Shown piece after piece: positions 46,263-57,962 of a stretch of 64,000 bases of DNA. Position 1 is the stretch's first letter. Every line of letters begins with the position of its first letter. The position numbers and the translations under genes were made by a program. The stretch is from Ixodes scapularis (Eukaryota; Arthropoda; Arachnida; Ixodida; Ixodidae), in assembly GCF_016920785.2 (NCBI RefSeq), contig NW_024609835.1, positions 20,503,108 through 20,567,107 of the forward strand. Direction: 5' to 3'. The notes under the pieces were generated by a model. That model made no database searches and was not told where the DNA came from. It was given only the letters and a program-made list of their open reading frames with translations.

Positions 46263-49200
46263 TCGGACTTTCCACAACCAACAGGCGGGGTGTGCACATT
46301 CGTCCGCAAGGGCATCGTATTCCTCGAGCACGAGCTGACCACCGGCGGCTGGACCGATAGCAGCGCGGTGGAGGTGATCGTTGGGAAGAAGAAGAGGAAA
46401 ACCAACGTGCTCGCGGTCAACGTGTACAGCAGCCCCAGACATAGAAAGCAAAAGTTCCGCACGCTCATGCAAAGGGCACTGCAAGCGACGAAGAAAGGCA
46501 CGATCGTAATAGGGGGTGACTTTAACGCACCACACTACGACTGGGGATACGATAAGACAACCGAAAAGGGGAGAGACCTATTGCAAGACGCCACGGACGC
46601 GGGGCTAACGCTAATCACGAACCCGGAGACCCCCACAAGAACGGGTACTTCGGTCGCCAGGGACACCACCCCGGACCTGACGTTCGTCGAAATAAATGGG
46701 AACGACACCGCAACGTGGAAAAACACCAAACACGACTTCGGCAGCGACCACATGGTCATAGAGATCCGGGTCCCGCTGGGGAACGGTGCAAGCCAAGAGA
46801 AACGAACACACAGATACACGAACTGGGAGGAGTTCCGGCGTCAGCTCCCAAGCCAGCATGGTAACATTGAAGATATAGAAGCGTGGTCGAAGGCGATAGT
46901 AGAAAACACCCGAAAACGTGACGACAGAGATAGAAACGGACGAAGACATACACGAAATGGATAGCAGATTGGCCCACCTCATCGAGGCGAAGACTGCCCT
47001 CAAGAAAAGGTGGAACCAACAACGAAAAAACAGAAGGCTCCGCAAAAAGATCGCGGAAATCAACAAGGAAATAGAGAAACACAGCAAGGAGCTCGGCCGG
47101 CAGCAGTGGGAGCAAACGTGCAGAGAGGCGGACGGCCAACTCCATCTGGGCAAGACGTGGCGACTGCTCCGGCACCTCCTCGACGATACCCAGACCAAGG
47201 GAGAACAACAGTACAAGCTCAGCAGAATTATACACAAGGCGGTAGCGGAGCACGGGGAAGCGGAGGTAAAGAGGAGACTCGACGCCAAATACCTCCCGGT
47301 TTCCCCAAAGGAAAAGCACCCAGAATACCAGGGGGCAGAGAACATCGAGGTTGACCAAGACATCGAGGAATGGGAGGTCCGAAATGCGATGCAAGACCTG
47401 AACAGGCGTTCGGCGTCGGGCCCGGACCGCGTCAGCAACAAAGCGCTCAGAAACTTGAACGACGCGGCCGTGACGGCACTGACGGCGTACTTCAATAAAT
47501 GCTGGAGGGCCGGCAAGCTACCACGCCAGTGGAAGGAAGCCAAAACCATCCTCATTCCGAAACCAGGCAAGTCGCCCGACATCGAGAATCTACGCCCAAT
47601 ATCCTTAACATCGTGCGTGGGTAAACTGCTAAAGCACATCTTAATGACCAGATGGCAACAGTACCTCGAAGAGGCAGAGCTCTACCCGGATTCTCTCGTC
47701 GGCTTTCGAAGCAAGCTTGGAACGCAAGACGCCATGCTCCAACTCAAGAAGGAGATAGTAGACTACGAAACTCACACCAGCGACAACAGGGCAATACTGG
47801 GCCTGGACCTGCAGAGCGCCTTCGACAAAGTCCGGCACTCTGCGATCCTCGCCCAAGTGTCGCACCTGAACATGGGACAGAGATCTTACAATTACATTCG
47901 GGATTTCCTGACCGACCGCACGACTCACATCTGCGCCGGGGATCTCCAACTACCAGAGAAAACGCTCGGCAGCGAGGGGACACCACAAGGCGCGGTAATC
48001 TCTCCGCTGCTCTTCAACTTGGTCATGATCGAAGTCGCCAACCGGCTGCGGAGCGTCGATGGGGTACGCCACACGGTTTATGCCGACGATGTGACGCTGT
48101 GGGTCACCGGCGGCAGCGACGGCCACATAGAGAATACACTACAAGAAGCAGTAAAAACGATAGAGGACCAACTGAAGGGATCGGGGCTGGTGTGTTCCCC
48201 CGCAAAGTCGGAGCTGATGGTGATTCCACCCAGGGGAACGAGCCGCAAGAAGCAAACTATCCGAGACTGCGATTAAATCCGCATACGAACGCAAGGGGGG
48301 CACATCATCCCCGAGGTAGCCAAGATTAGAGTGCTGGGCATGATCATCGAACGCAGCAAAGTCAACGGGGCAACGGTCTCCAAGCTCGAAGCTAAGACCG
48401 GCACGGCACTGCGTCTCATACGCCGCGTCGCCAATAGAAGAAGCGGGATGAAGGAAGCAAGGCTCGTCAGACTGATTCAAGCCTTCGTGATGAGCCATAT
48501 CACCTACGTCGCCGCCTTCCATAATTGGCGGCAGTGCGAGCGGAAGAAGATCGACGCGATGATCCGCAAAGCTTACAAATCAGCATTAGGACTCCTAGGA
48601 TGCACGAGCACGCAGAAGCTCGAAGCCCTGGGACTCCACAATAGCCTGGAAGAGATCGCCGAGGCACAGCAGACGGCGCAGCTCACCAGACTGTCGGGAA
48701 CCAGGACCGGCAGATCTATCCTCAAACAACTAGGCATCGGAGCCAAGGAAGACGACCACCGGATGCAGGAGCAGATACCGCGGGAGCTGGGCAAGCACAT
48801 CGTCGTGAGCCCAATCCCGCGGAACATGACTCCCACATTCCGTCAAGAAAGAAGAGAGGCGAGAGCCAAGGCGCTGATCGCGCTACACGCCGGCGATGAG
48901 GGAGCCGTGTTCGTGGACGCGGCCAGTTACAAGAACATCGGCGACACCTTCAGCGTCAGCGTGATCGGAGCCAAAACGGGTGAGATCAGGATGGCGGCCA
49001 GCGTGCGGACCACTGTGCCCAGCCAGGCAGAAGAAGTGGCGGTAGCCCTCGCCATCGCGGACCCCAGAACGAAGACGGTGTTGTGCGACTCGCGAACGGC
49101 AGTGCGCAACTTTGCGAAACAGCGAGTGTGCAGTGCGGCAGCGCGCATCCTGCGAAAGGCCGAAGTCAACGGAGTCATCACCAGTGCGGTGATAAAGTGG

Positions 49201-49779
49201 TTTCCCGCCCACGCGGGCGCGGAAGTGGCGGGCTCGCTGGGGCTCACCAACCACAACGAGACGGCCAACTCCGTGGCGCGTGGACTCGCCGGCCGCGCCC
49301 CGGTAACGGCCGCCGCCGACGTGGTGGATCGCCCCGAGAAGGACACCATGGACGCTTACAACGAGGTAACCCTGTGGTACCGGTTAGCCAGAAGAACGAT
49401 GGCCCTGCCCCACCCCCGTCTGACGCGGGAGGAGGCGGTGGTATTCCGCCAGTTACAGACTAACTCCGTGATAACCCCAGTGTTAGCAAAGCACCTGTGG
49501 CCGGAGGTATACGTAACAGACTTATGCAGACTGTGCGGGAAGGAAAGGGCCACGTTGGCCCACATCCTGGAAGACTGCGAATGCGCGAACGCGGACAACA
49601 GTGCAGACGTTCTCCCGCCCCTCATGGAGGAGGCGAAGAGATCCGAAGACTACGACGTCCAACACACGGCCGTCCAGAAAATCCTAGCGGCATTCGAGAA
49701 GCAGCGACCGGACGGGATGGAAGCAGAAAGGGTTAACCCGAGTACGCTGAAGCCCGCCGCGAGCGGCTCTCCCCGCTAA
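46263..49779 (+). pseudogene. LINE ORF2: endonuclease (N-terminally deleted), RT, RNase H, CCHC finger
   Basis: The endonuclease keeps GGDFNAPH (about 46516-46539), the PDLTFV block and SDHMVI (about 46743-46760). Its N-terminal part with the first catalytic Asn and Glu is missing. A frame change near 46913 leads to the main frame. RT motifs are GPDRVSNKAL (about 47423), LIPKPGK, LGLDLQSAFDKV (motif A, about 47797-47832), GTPQGAVISPLLF (motif B, about 47980-48017) and YADD at 48079-48090. A single TAA at 48274-48276 interrupts the frame, which then continues to 49779. RNase H follows (FVDAASY, AEEVAVALAI, LCDSRTA, HNETANSVARGL). Its last acidic position appears to be Asn. The C-terminal finger is CRLCGKERATLAHILEDC (CX2CX8HX4C, about 49522-49575). 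The enzyme is inactive in this copy. Confidence 0.9.
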
Positions 49780-49862
49780 GAAGACGTCCGGCCACGTCGC
49801 CCCAAGAACCCACCTGAGAGGGTGGGCTGATAGGGGTTACTGCAGGAGACCCATTAAAGTTG

Positions 49863-49882
49863 CTCTCTCTCTCTCTCTCTCT
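49863..49882 (+). repeat. (TC)n tail of the LINE
   Basis: About ten CT units directly precede the right target duplication. They form the 3' terminal simple repeat of the element. Confidence 0.8.
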
Positions 49883-50775
49883 AGAGCGCAGCTCCTAGGG
49901 GCCCGTTCCCGGCTTGAGCGGCGTCGGCGTCGCCGTTGGCGTCGCCGTCGGCGTCGCCGTCGGCGTCGCCGTCGGCGTAACCAAGGTCATCCCAAGGTCA
50001 CGTGGCCCCCAAGGTCATCCCAAGGTCACGTGACCCGCAAGGTCACCCCAAGGTCACGTGACACCCAACGTCACGTGACCCCCCCCCCCCCCGAAGTCAC
50101 GTGACACCCCAGGTCACGTGACCACCGCCGAGGTCACGTGACCTCCCCGATGACGTCACCGGCATCCGCATCGTCATCGTCATCATCACTGATGACGTCG
50201 ACCGTGCGGATGCCGGTGACGTCACTGATGACGTCATCAGTGATGATGACGATGACGATGCGGATGCCGGTGACGTCATCAGTGACGTCACTGATGACGT
50301 CATCAGTGATGATGACGATGACGATGCGGATGCCGGTGAGGTCATCAGTGACGTCACTGATGACGTCATCAGTGATGATGACGATGATGATGCGGATGCC
50401 GGTGACGTCATCAGTGACGATGACGTCATCGGGGAGGTCACGTGACCTCGGCGGGGGTCACGTGACCTGAGGGTGTCACGTGACTTCGGGGGCATCCGCA
50501 TCGTCATCGTCACCATCACAGATGACGTCACCGACATCCGCATCGTCATCGTCATCATCGCTGATGACGTCATTGGAGTCCGCATCGTCATCGTCACTGA
50601 TGACGTCATCAGTGACGTCACTGATGACATCATCGGCATGGTCACGTGACTCCCCAAGGTCACGTGACCCCCCCAGGTCACTTCACCCCCCAGTACCCTT
50701 CCCTCCTCCTCCTCAAGAGCTGCGCTCTAATTCGGTGTTACAGGGAGTTGTAAACGGCTTTCACTTTTTTCCCCG
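49882..50775 (+). repeat. Repeat element copy A with palindrome-rich core
   Basis: It starts TAGAGCGCAGCTCC and, near the other end, has the inverted word GAGCTGCGCTCTA (50719-50731). A conserved tail of about 40 bp, ATTCGGTGTTACAGGGAGTT onward, follows to about 50775. The first 60 bp and the tail match copy B at 53092. The core holds a GGCGTCGCCGTC tandem run (49920-49978), 11 copies of GTCACGTGAC and 14 copies of TGACGTCA, with GATGCGGATGCCGGTGA units between them. The short frames on both strands are a by-product of this simple sequence. The LINE at 44906 is inserted just inside its left end. Confidence 0.8.
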
Positions 50776-52950
50776 TGTTATATGTATGATGCACGGGCAA
50801 GCGCATGTAAGGAGCGTGAAAATAAATTTATTATCACGATAATACCTTTTTTTGTCAATTTTGAATTTGACGTCGACTAGCGCCACTTGGGTAAGGGTAG
50901 TGGTTACTAGGTCTTGCGAAAGTTAATGCCTGCTACTAGCGAAAGGTAGTGGGAAAATACTGAGTTGGCTAGTAGTCGTCACTAATTTTTTTTACCTAGG
51001 AACCGTTATTAGCTAGACCGTTAATACCTTCGGCTGCTACAGTACACTCTAAAAAAAAGGGTGTTACCTTACACTTATTGTCTCATCTAATGCACCCCAA
51101 AAGTTCAATTCGACGTACGGTGCACTATAGTCGAACAGACGGCCCCAAATTTTACGAGGGCCTTGATAATGGTGCGATATAACCAGAGTTGGAAAGTAAT
51201 CCGTTACAAGTAACGGATAACTTGTAATCTGTTAGTTTTTTTAGTAATTTTTTTATTTGCCACGTTAAATATTTTCGGAAGTAATTTGTAATGTAATTTC
51301 GTTACAAAATGTTATTAACAAATTACTTTAATTACTCGTTACTTTTTAAAGATATGAGCATAATACAGTAACTGGAGCAATATAAGCGGAACATTCAGCG
51401 GCAAAAAGATAGCAATTTTAATAAAATAAAAAAAAAAAACATCAGGAAGGAGAGGATAGCCGAAAAGAAAGCACTATTTTTTGTATGACCGGTCACCAGG
51501 ACCGCTAGATAAACGGGCAAGGCATGTGCAAATATATGAAAAACAAATATCACGTAAGACAACGCCGACTAGGCTCTCCGTCGCCGCAGACTTTGATTTC
51601 CTACTGGCTGATGCCCAAAAAGGGATTTATGTTAGGTCTATACAAATCTCCGTCGGTTATTTCGCGCTATTTATGTGTAATTATTAATATCATTAAATCA
51701 CGTTGTATTTCTTTTTGCAATAAGGCGTCGTGTATAGGATTCTTTTGAAGAATGACATTTATTATCTCTCTCACTCTCTCTGCACATTTTGTGTATATGC
51801 CTTCATATCTATGATGTGAGCACGCAGTCCTTTATGGCGAACCCCGCGACTCAATGTTTAATACTGCCAAACACAGAAGAAAAAAACGCGTTTCCGCAGA
51901 TCGGCTCTAAAGCTGGCGTGTTTTCGTGTATCGTCCTCCCATGTCGGCCTCAAGTGGTTATGGGAAGTTCACATAGTCATATTTATAGATGATAATAAAA
52001 TATTTTAAATTAAAAACTCAAGATTTGATAACACAAATAAAGGACCGATCACCTTAAAGATTTCACATCGATAAGTAAATGCTCCCCCGAAGTATGTGGA
52101 AGAGGCTCGGGAAATCTTTTCCGGCGTTTCTCCATTAATGTTACTGTTACGGCACGACGAACATGTATTCGATGAGGTACATCACTCCTGTGGCGAAGCA
52201 GGGGCTGAGGACGTGCTTATCGCTATTGTTTTTCCCCCGAAATCCCGAACGGACTCTGTATCCCTTCAAATGCTGCGATCGTGCACTACGCGGAGCATGG
52301 TAACAGTTGCCTAAAAGCCCCTCTTGTATAAATTTATCATACATTAGAGATCTCGCACAGCTCTTACTTATATGCTGAAAAATCGAAATTATGGACACTT
52401 TTGTTTCTAACTTTGGATGAGAACCTGTGGGACAATTGTTTGAAGGACCCCACGATAGTCTCTGACAGCTTCAAAAGAACACGGACACCCCCAGAAATAT
52501 ATTTTTATTTGCGAGGCGATTTAATATTCTGTTAGCAGACCACCCAATCGATGGTGTGGTGCAGAGTAACGTATAATTTTATTAAAGCCCAAAACACTCA
52601 ACTGTTCCAAACCGAAACCGCAACTCGAGCACGGAAGCTCATGGCCGGAAATCATGTGGCGACACCCGACGAGGTTTTTGTTTTCTTTTCTCCGCTTCTC
52701 CGGTGTGTGAAGCAGACGACGAACTTGCGTGCACCGTTTTTTGTGCGGTTGTTTCGCACTTATATTCCTTCCGCTCAATGTTCTGCGCTTGAAAATCAAT
52801 TGGCCGGTACTAGGAACGGCAGTTCCGAAGTAGCGGCCCCTCGTCCGTCGCAACGTTGATCCGTCTTGCAGCACGCTTTACGTCGCCATATTGAGAATGA
52901 CGTGCACACTTACTTTCAGTTTGCTTGGGAGAAGAGCGTGTCGTTCAAGC
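50776..52950. other. Intergenic with a hAT-like end
   Basis: At 51184-51350 the sequence starts CAGAGTTGGAAAGTAATCCG and is rich in GTTACAAGTAACGG and AATTACTTTAATTAC words. It resembles the eroded end of a hAT-like MITE related to the one at 63056. No coding region is supported; the frames at 52096-52398 and 52521-52874 overlap on both strands. Confidence 0.45.
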
Positions 52951-53061
52951 CATGGAGGAAGAAAGAACAAAACAATTAAAACAGGGACAACACAACCACA
53001 TCTTTCATAGATGTGGTTGTGTTGTCCCTGTTTTAATTGTTTTATTCTTTCTTCATCCATT
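52951..53061 (-). repeat. Long near-perfect hairpin (PLE-type end?)
   Basis: The left arm, about 52955-53003, contains ACAATTAAAACAGGGACAAC and CAACCACATCT. The right arm at 53009-53058 contains AGATGTGGTTG and GTTGTCCCTGTTTTAATTGT. Pairing is near perfect over about 48 bp with a 5-nt loop. The frames on both strands here are mirror images of the palindrome, not genes. Confidence 0.75.
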
Positions 53062-53091
53062 ACTTTTAGTGATCTATGCAACACATTGTTT

Positions 53092-53850
53092 TAGAGCGCA
53101 GCTTTTAGGCGCCCGTTTCCGGCTTGAGCGGCATCGCCGTCGCCGTCAGCGTAATCACGCGGTGCATTATGGAAAACGTCGCGTAATGCACCGCGCGGGA
53201 CCCTCGTGACGTCATACGTGACGTCACGTGACCCTCATGATGTCACGTGATCCTAGTGAGTCACGTGACCCTCGTGACGTCACGCGACCCTAGTGACGTC
53301 ACGTGACCATCGTGACGTCACGAGTCCCGCGCGTTGCATTATGGGACATTTCTCATCATGCACCGCGCGGGGAGGAGGAGGAGGGAGCGGGAGTAGGGTC
53401 CTGGATGGTGAGGGGAGGGGAGGAAGGATAATGGGGGAGGCGGAGAAGGAGGAAGAAGAGAAGAGAAAAAGGGAGGAGTAGGAGGGAGGATGAGGAGGTG
53501 AGGAGGGAGGGAGGAGGGGTATGTACCCTTAGTACCCTTCCCTCCTTCTCTTCAAGGGCTGCGCTCTAATTCGGCGTTACAGGGTGTTGATAAACGTCTT
53601 TCATGTTGCACCGCGCGGGGAGGAGGAGGAGGGAGAGGGAGTATGGTCCAGGAAGGGAGGGGAGGGGAGGGAGGAGAATGGGAGAGGGGGAGAAGGAGGA
53701 AGAAGAGAAGGGAAAAGGGGAGTAGGAGGGAGGATGAGGAGGTGATGAGGGAGGGAGGAGGGGTATGCTCCACCCTTAGTACCCTTCCCTCCTTCTCTTC
53801 AAGGGCTGCGCTCTAATTCGGCGTTACAGGGTGTTGATAAACGTCTTTCA
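53092..53850 (+). repeat. Repeat element copy B with a 248-bp tandem duplication
   Basis: It begins TAGAGCGCAGCTTTTAGGCG, like copy A. It then has clusters of GTGACGTCACGTGACC words (53200-53330). TGCACCGCGCGGGGAGG starts at 53359 and again at 53607, so a unit of about 248 bp is duplicated. Each unit holds a purine-rich GGAGGA tract, then TAGTACCCTTCCCTCC, GGGCTGCGCTCTA and a conserved ATTCGGCGTTACAGGGTGTT tail. It is non-coding. Confidence 0.8.
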
Positions 53851-56038
53851 TTTTTCAAATAAAGTACTTGCAGTTTTTTGGAGGCCACGAAAATGGGGTT
53901 CGTATTCGTTTCCGTATTTAATACTGAATGTGTGCCTTAGATGACCCAAGAATTTTAATATATTTTGTACCCATTGTGTGAACCCCACGCGGTCATGGAA
54001 AAGAAGTGAGCGTGACTGAAGCCAGCCAATTCTCGACCGGCTGTTTTCGGGCGGCACAAAACGAATCTCGAGCCGGGATAAAGCATCGTATGAAATATGT
54101 AGCTTGTACTGTGGGGGTCGTTTATAAAATACCTTTTCCTGACGTAAAGTGTTATATTGCGCAGACGGGCACATGAATTAATGTTAGAACTCGAGAGCAT
54201 TCTCTGTCTTTGAAATCTTCACCTTCTGGTCACCTAGCCCTTCATTGCGATAGGTGTGGCTGTTCACCTCGGTTAGGTGACATCGAACTTTCGCCTGGAC
54301 ATTCACAAAAATGGCTAAGGAAATTCATGAAGCATTTTCATTCAGCAACACGGTTACGATCTATATATGCGTAAGTCCAGAATCAGTTACGTTATCCAGC
54401 GAAGAGTTTGAGTTTGTTCGGATTTTGGGCACGTTTGTTCAATACTTTGTTTCAGCTTCTGTGAGAGCGATTCTATGGCTACAAGCGCGTACATGCAGCC
54501 TAAAAACAGTGCCCACACACCATTAGGCCCGGTGCAAGAGAGAAACGTACAAGAATAAGGGCTCGCGGTAGTTTTGGTTTCGGTCAGACCTGAGGTGGAA
54601 CGATGTAGAGTTATATATTTCTCTACTATTTAATTTCATTTTTTATTCTTTTTTTTTGTAATGATATTTTCTGTTAGAAATTTTTCGGATTACCCCTACA
54701 TATGGAATTCTTTTTTTTTCTTTGTTTGTCTTCTTATGTTTATGTGTTTTAAGAAGACGAAAAAGATAGTAAGTCGTTAGCGCTGTGTCTGCGTCCCTTA
54801 TTCTATACTTGTCATTGTGTTCGTTTGCGCTGTTTTAATTGTATGTTTACTTTGCGCCGCCGACTAGCCCACCTCCAATCATTACTGCGAACATTACTCG
54901 AGCCAGAAATTGTCACCTGGTCGGTTAGGCTCTAATAGGTCATGTTAGAAAAAAAAAAAAAAAAAAAAACAACCTCGGCGAGCCTAAATACCCTGTTAGA
55001 GTTCCTTTAAAAAACACAGAGCAAGGCGAGTGCGAAACAACATATTTTTGCTCAGTAGTCCATTCGATTGCGTCAACGAATGACAGAGAAGAGAACATGA
55101 ACATAATAGGTCCTGCGTTGTTTTTTTTTAAGTTGTCGGTGACTATAGGAGGCATAGGCCTACTCTATTCTTTTTATCCTTCAACCCTATTGCTTTATTT
55201 TGATGAGAGAGACATCCTCGCCGAAATTTCTAGTCTCTTCCCAGACACCAGTTTTTATTATAGATGCGTGATTTCTAAGCGAAGTGGTCGATTGCTTGAA
55301 CTTTTCGACCGACCAATTTTTTGCGATTGTAGTTATCTAGCTCTACGGGAGAGGAGTTTACTCGAGGTTGCTCATTCCATAATTATTTCTGAAGTTTTCG
55401 ATTCGGTTCATTATTCAGTAACGGCCTATGTCCGATTGTTGTTAGTAAAGTTGGCATATGCGTATTCCACCAACTGCAAAAAGCTTTATTTTTAAGAAGT
55501 ATAGTACTGCGACGTAACTCGTTTAGGTATGCTTTAAAGCAAGAGGAGATTGTTTTCGCTCCATGCTAAATTTAGGATATGTAAAGAGTCAGACACAAAT
55601 CAGCAGGCTTTCATCTATTGCTGGTAGGAATTCCTTTTTTTGGCAAACTTGAAAACAGGCTCCACCAATCTAGGCACAATCTCTAAGTTTTACTCGTGAG
55701 TAGGCTTGAACCACTACTTAAAAAAAATCAACGAATCGTTTTTCTGAACAGCAATGACTGGGCCCGACCCTGGCAAAAGAGACCGCGTTATGAAAGGAAA
55801 ACATGGACGGTTCAAACAATTTGGATCATTGGTATATTATAGATCCACCTGTCGAGTCAGTGTACACTCTAAGACATCTAGTGCGTCTACTTCCCCGAAC
55901 AACACTTGGGAGAGTGAATTCCTGTAATCCAGGGAGGGCACCTCGGCGAATGACGAGGCTGACACTAAACTAAGACCTTAAAATAAACTGTGCTGCGACA
56001 TTGAGCCTGACATAGCACGCGAAAGGTTATGGTATGAA
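53851..56038. other. Intergenic, 2.2 kb with no supported gene
   Basis: A-tract at 54950-54969, several T-tracts near 54640-54720. The frame 55097-55495 (132 codons) has no recognised domain and a biased, AT-driven composition, so it is not called. Confidence 0.4.
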
Positions 56039-56295
56039 TCACAGTGCAGCATGGAGGTAAGAAGCTTCTGGAGGCGACATGCGCCACCAGAAGTGGAGCC
56101 AGAAGTGTGGAGGGACACCGTCCTAACAATGACCAGAGCCACAGCTGTTTTGGTCACCCTCGGGTGCACCCAAGGCTGACCAAAAGAGCTGTGGTTTTGG
56201 TCATCGTTGGGAGCGTGCCCCTTAACAGTCCTGGCTTCACCTCTGGTGGCGTCGTATCAACTCCAGTATCTTCGTACTCCCATGGAGTGCAGCCT
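56039..56295. mobile_element. Foldback element, about 257 bp
   Basis: An imperfect palindrome is centred on GGGTGCACCC (56162-56171). The inner arms pair AACAATGACCAGAGCCACAG with CTGTGGTTTTGGTCATCGTT. GCGCCACCAGAAGTGGAG pairs with CTTCACCTCTGGTGGCGTC, and outer TGCAGCATGGA with CCATGGAGTGCA. The arms are about 125 bp each and there are no coding motifs. Confidence 0.75.
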
Positions 56296-57962
56296 ATATT
56301 CTTTACGGTTTAAACATATGTTCAGTTTCATCATTCGCCGGGATTCCTCCACGAATTACAGCAATGGGTTCTTCCAAGTATTTTTGTGGGAAAAGCAATC
56401 GGCTAGGTCACATCGGCTAGGTGCCATGAAAAAAGAAAGAGAATTTAGAAACTAAAAGCACGATCCGAAAATAAAATTAGCTGCGATTTTCTTCTGCACA
56501 CTCCTCTAATGCATGAAATGCAGTAATAAAGACCGATTATTTAATCTTGATAAGAACACACCTAACAGTGGTTTTGGGGAAAGAGGAACATATTATTTAC
56601 GACTTTGTTAAATAGTTTTGGGAATTTGACAGCACGTGCCACCATGATATCACGTGACACCAGGGGTTGACACCGTGACGTCATGGTGTTGCGTGACTTC
56701 ACTTCCAATGATGTCACATCGATCTCCGCACACATGTCAGAAGGAAAATGACGTCACGGAGTCAAGTGCTGGTTCACGTGATACCATGACTTCAAAAAAT
56801 GACAATTTCCACGCTAAATTTAGCGGAGAAATGCATGGATGAATGGACATCTTTCTGGGGATCAGAGAGTTGTGTGAAAAGGCATTGCATGCTATAGCAA
56901 CGTTCGGTCCCTCTTGTAAGCGGCCTTTATCCAATCGACCTGCTTTAAAATCCTACGCCACTTTGTTTGGCAACGCCCTCTAGCACCGATAAATTCCCGC
57001 AGGGAACGGAGGGATCGGGAAGCAGCGGAGCGGACTCATCTCGGCTCAGATAGACCCCGGACTGAGAGCCGTTTTAAGGGGGCCGAATAACGTACATTTG
57101 CCGTGAGTGAGAATTTGTATGAAAGCAATTTCTAAAGCAGCGACCACCAGGCTCGCTTTGTTCACCAGAGCCGTTTCTGGCTCTTTCGGGGGACAGCGCC
57201 GTGCGTTCGCTCTGGCGTGTTTCCGGCCTGGCCTTCCATTAGATGGATTTGCATCCCCTTTTTGTTCCGCGCAGCCTCAGGTAGCAAGCGGCTCCTGGGA
57301 GTGTGGACCGCCCCGTGCTGTGCAACAGAGGTTCTTCGGGTCGGAAGAAAGTAAAAAAAAACACGAGGGACATTTTCTGCCTCCAAGCCATTGTCGAGTT
57401 GTGTCGAGTGCCGACTACTTTTTCACTCTGACATAGATAATTGGGAAGCAGCGGCAGCAAGCGTTTTCTTTTTGTGTCGATACCTTTTATTCGTGAAGAT
57501 ATGTTTTAGAGGGCTGGACATTTGGAGTTTTGTTTTTTCAACGACGAGACTATAAATAATAAAGGATATATTTCCCTCTGCGTATTGAACAGCGATATGC
57601 ATAAATTAGCAGCATTAATTCGATTCTATCTTTTTTATATTTAGAGCCCTTCGAAACATCTTGAGGGTAATGTGTCGAAAAAAAAAGACAAGAACGAAGG
57701 CTTAAATAAGTCACTATTTCAACGCCCTTTCTGATTAACCATGAACATCACCAAAAAATCACCATACCATAGCATTTATATATTTTGTGTAGTAAGAAGA
57801 TAAGTAATAAGAAGATAAGGCTGAAACAAATAAAATTGCAACTTTTCAAACATTGCCTATCCCATTAAGAATGCCGTAATTCGAGTAATTCTTCTGCTCA
57901 ATTATTGAAATGCTCGTTATTACTCAATAACATCAACCATTAAAATATTTGTCACAGTAACC
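56296..57962. other. Intergenic with a GTCACGTGAC/TGACGTCA cluster
   Basis: At 56636-56790 there are words such as TATCACGTGACAC, CGTGACGTCATGG, AAAATGACGTCACGG and TTCACGTGATACC, echoing the cores of copies A and B. Elsewhere no gene is supported. The frames at 57107-57460 overlap on both strands without domains. Confidence 0.45.

Larger units (their letters stand above)
44906..49881 (+). mobile_element. Nearly full-length LINE with RNase H (I/R1-type), recent insertion
   Basis: The element is bounded by a perfect 12-bp duplication and is about 4.98 kb long. It has a GC-rich 5' UTR, ORF1 (Gag-like, zinc knuckles), ORF2 (endonuclease, RT, RNase H, CCHC finger) and a short 3' UTR ending in a (TC)n tract. 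The RNase H domain points to the I/R1 group of LINEs. The perfect duplication and few frame defects suggest a fairly young copy, although a piece between ORF1 and the endonuclease is missing. The 5' UTR carries a perfect 11-bp stem (44928-44938 with 44943-44953). Confidence 0.9.

Noticed and set aside
46611..47639. Minus-strand frame of 342 codons, plus other antisense frames over the LINE
   Set aside because: They overlap the RT and endonuclease coding sequence in the opposite strand and have no domain; a shadow of the high-GC LINE.
47652..48329. Plus-strand frame of 225 codons over the LINE RT
   Set aside because: An alternative frame of the RT region, Arg/Pro-rich, without motifs.
50097..50842. 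Open frames of 110-194 codons on both strands, rich in Met, Thr and Ser
   Set aside because: They arise from translating the GTCACGTGAC and TGACGTCA arrays. They are open on both strands because the units are self-complementary.
55097..55495. 132-codon plus-strand frame
   Set aside because: It has no signal peptide with a plausible mature chain, no known motif and no clear splice context.
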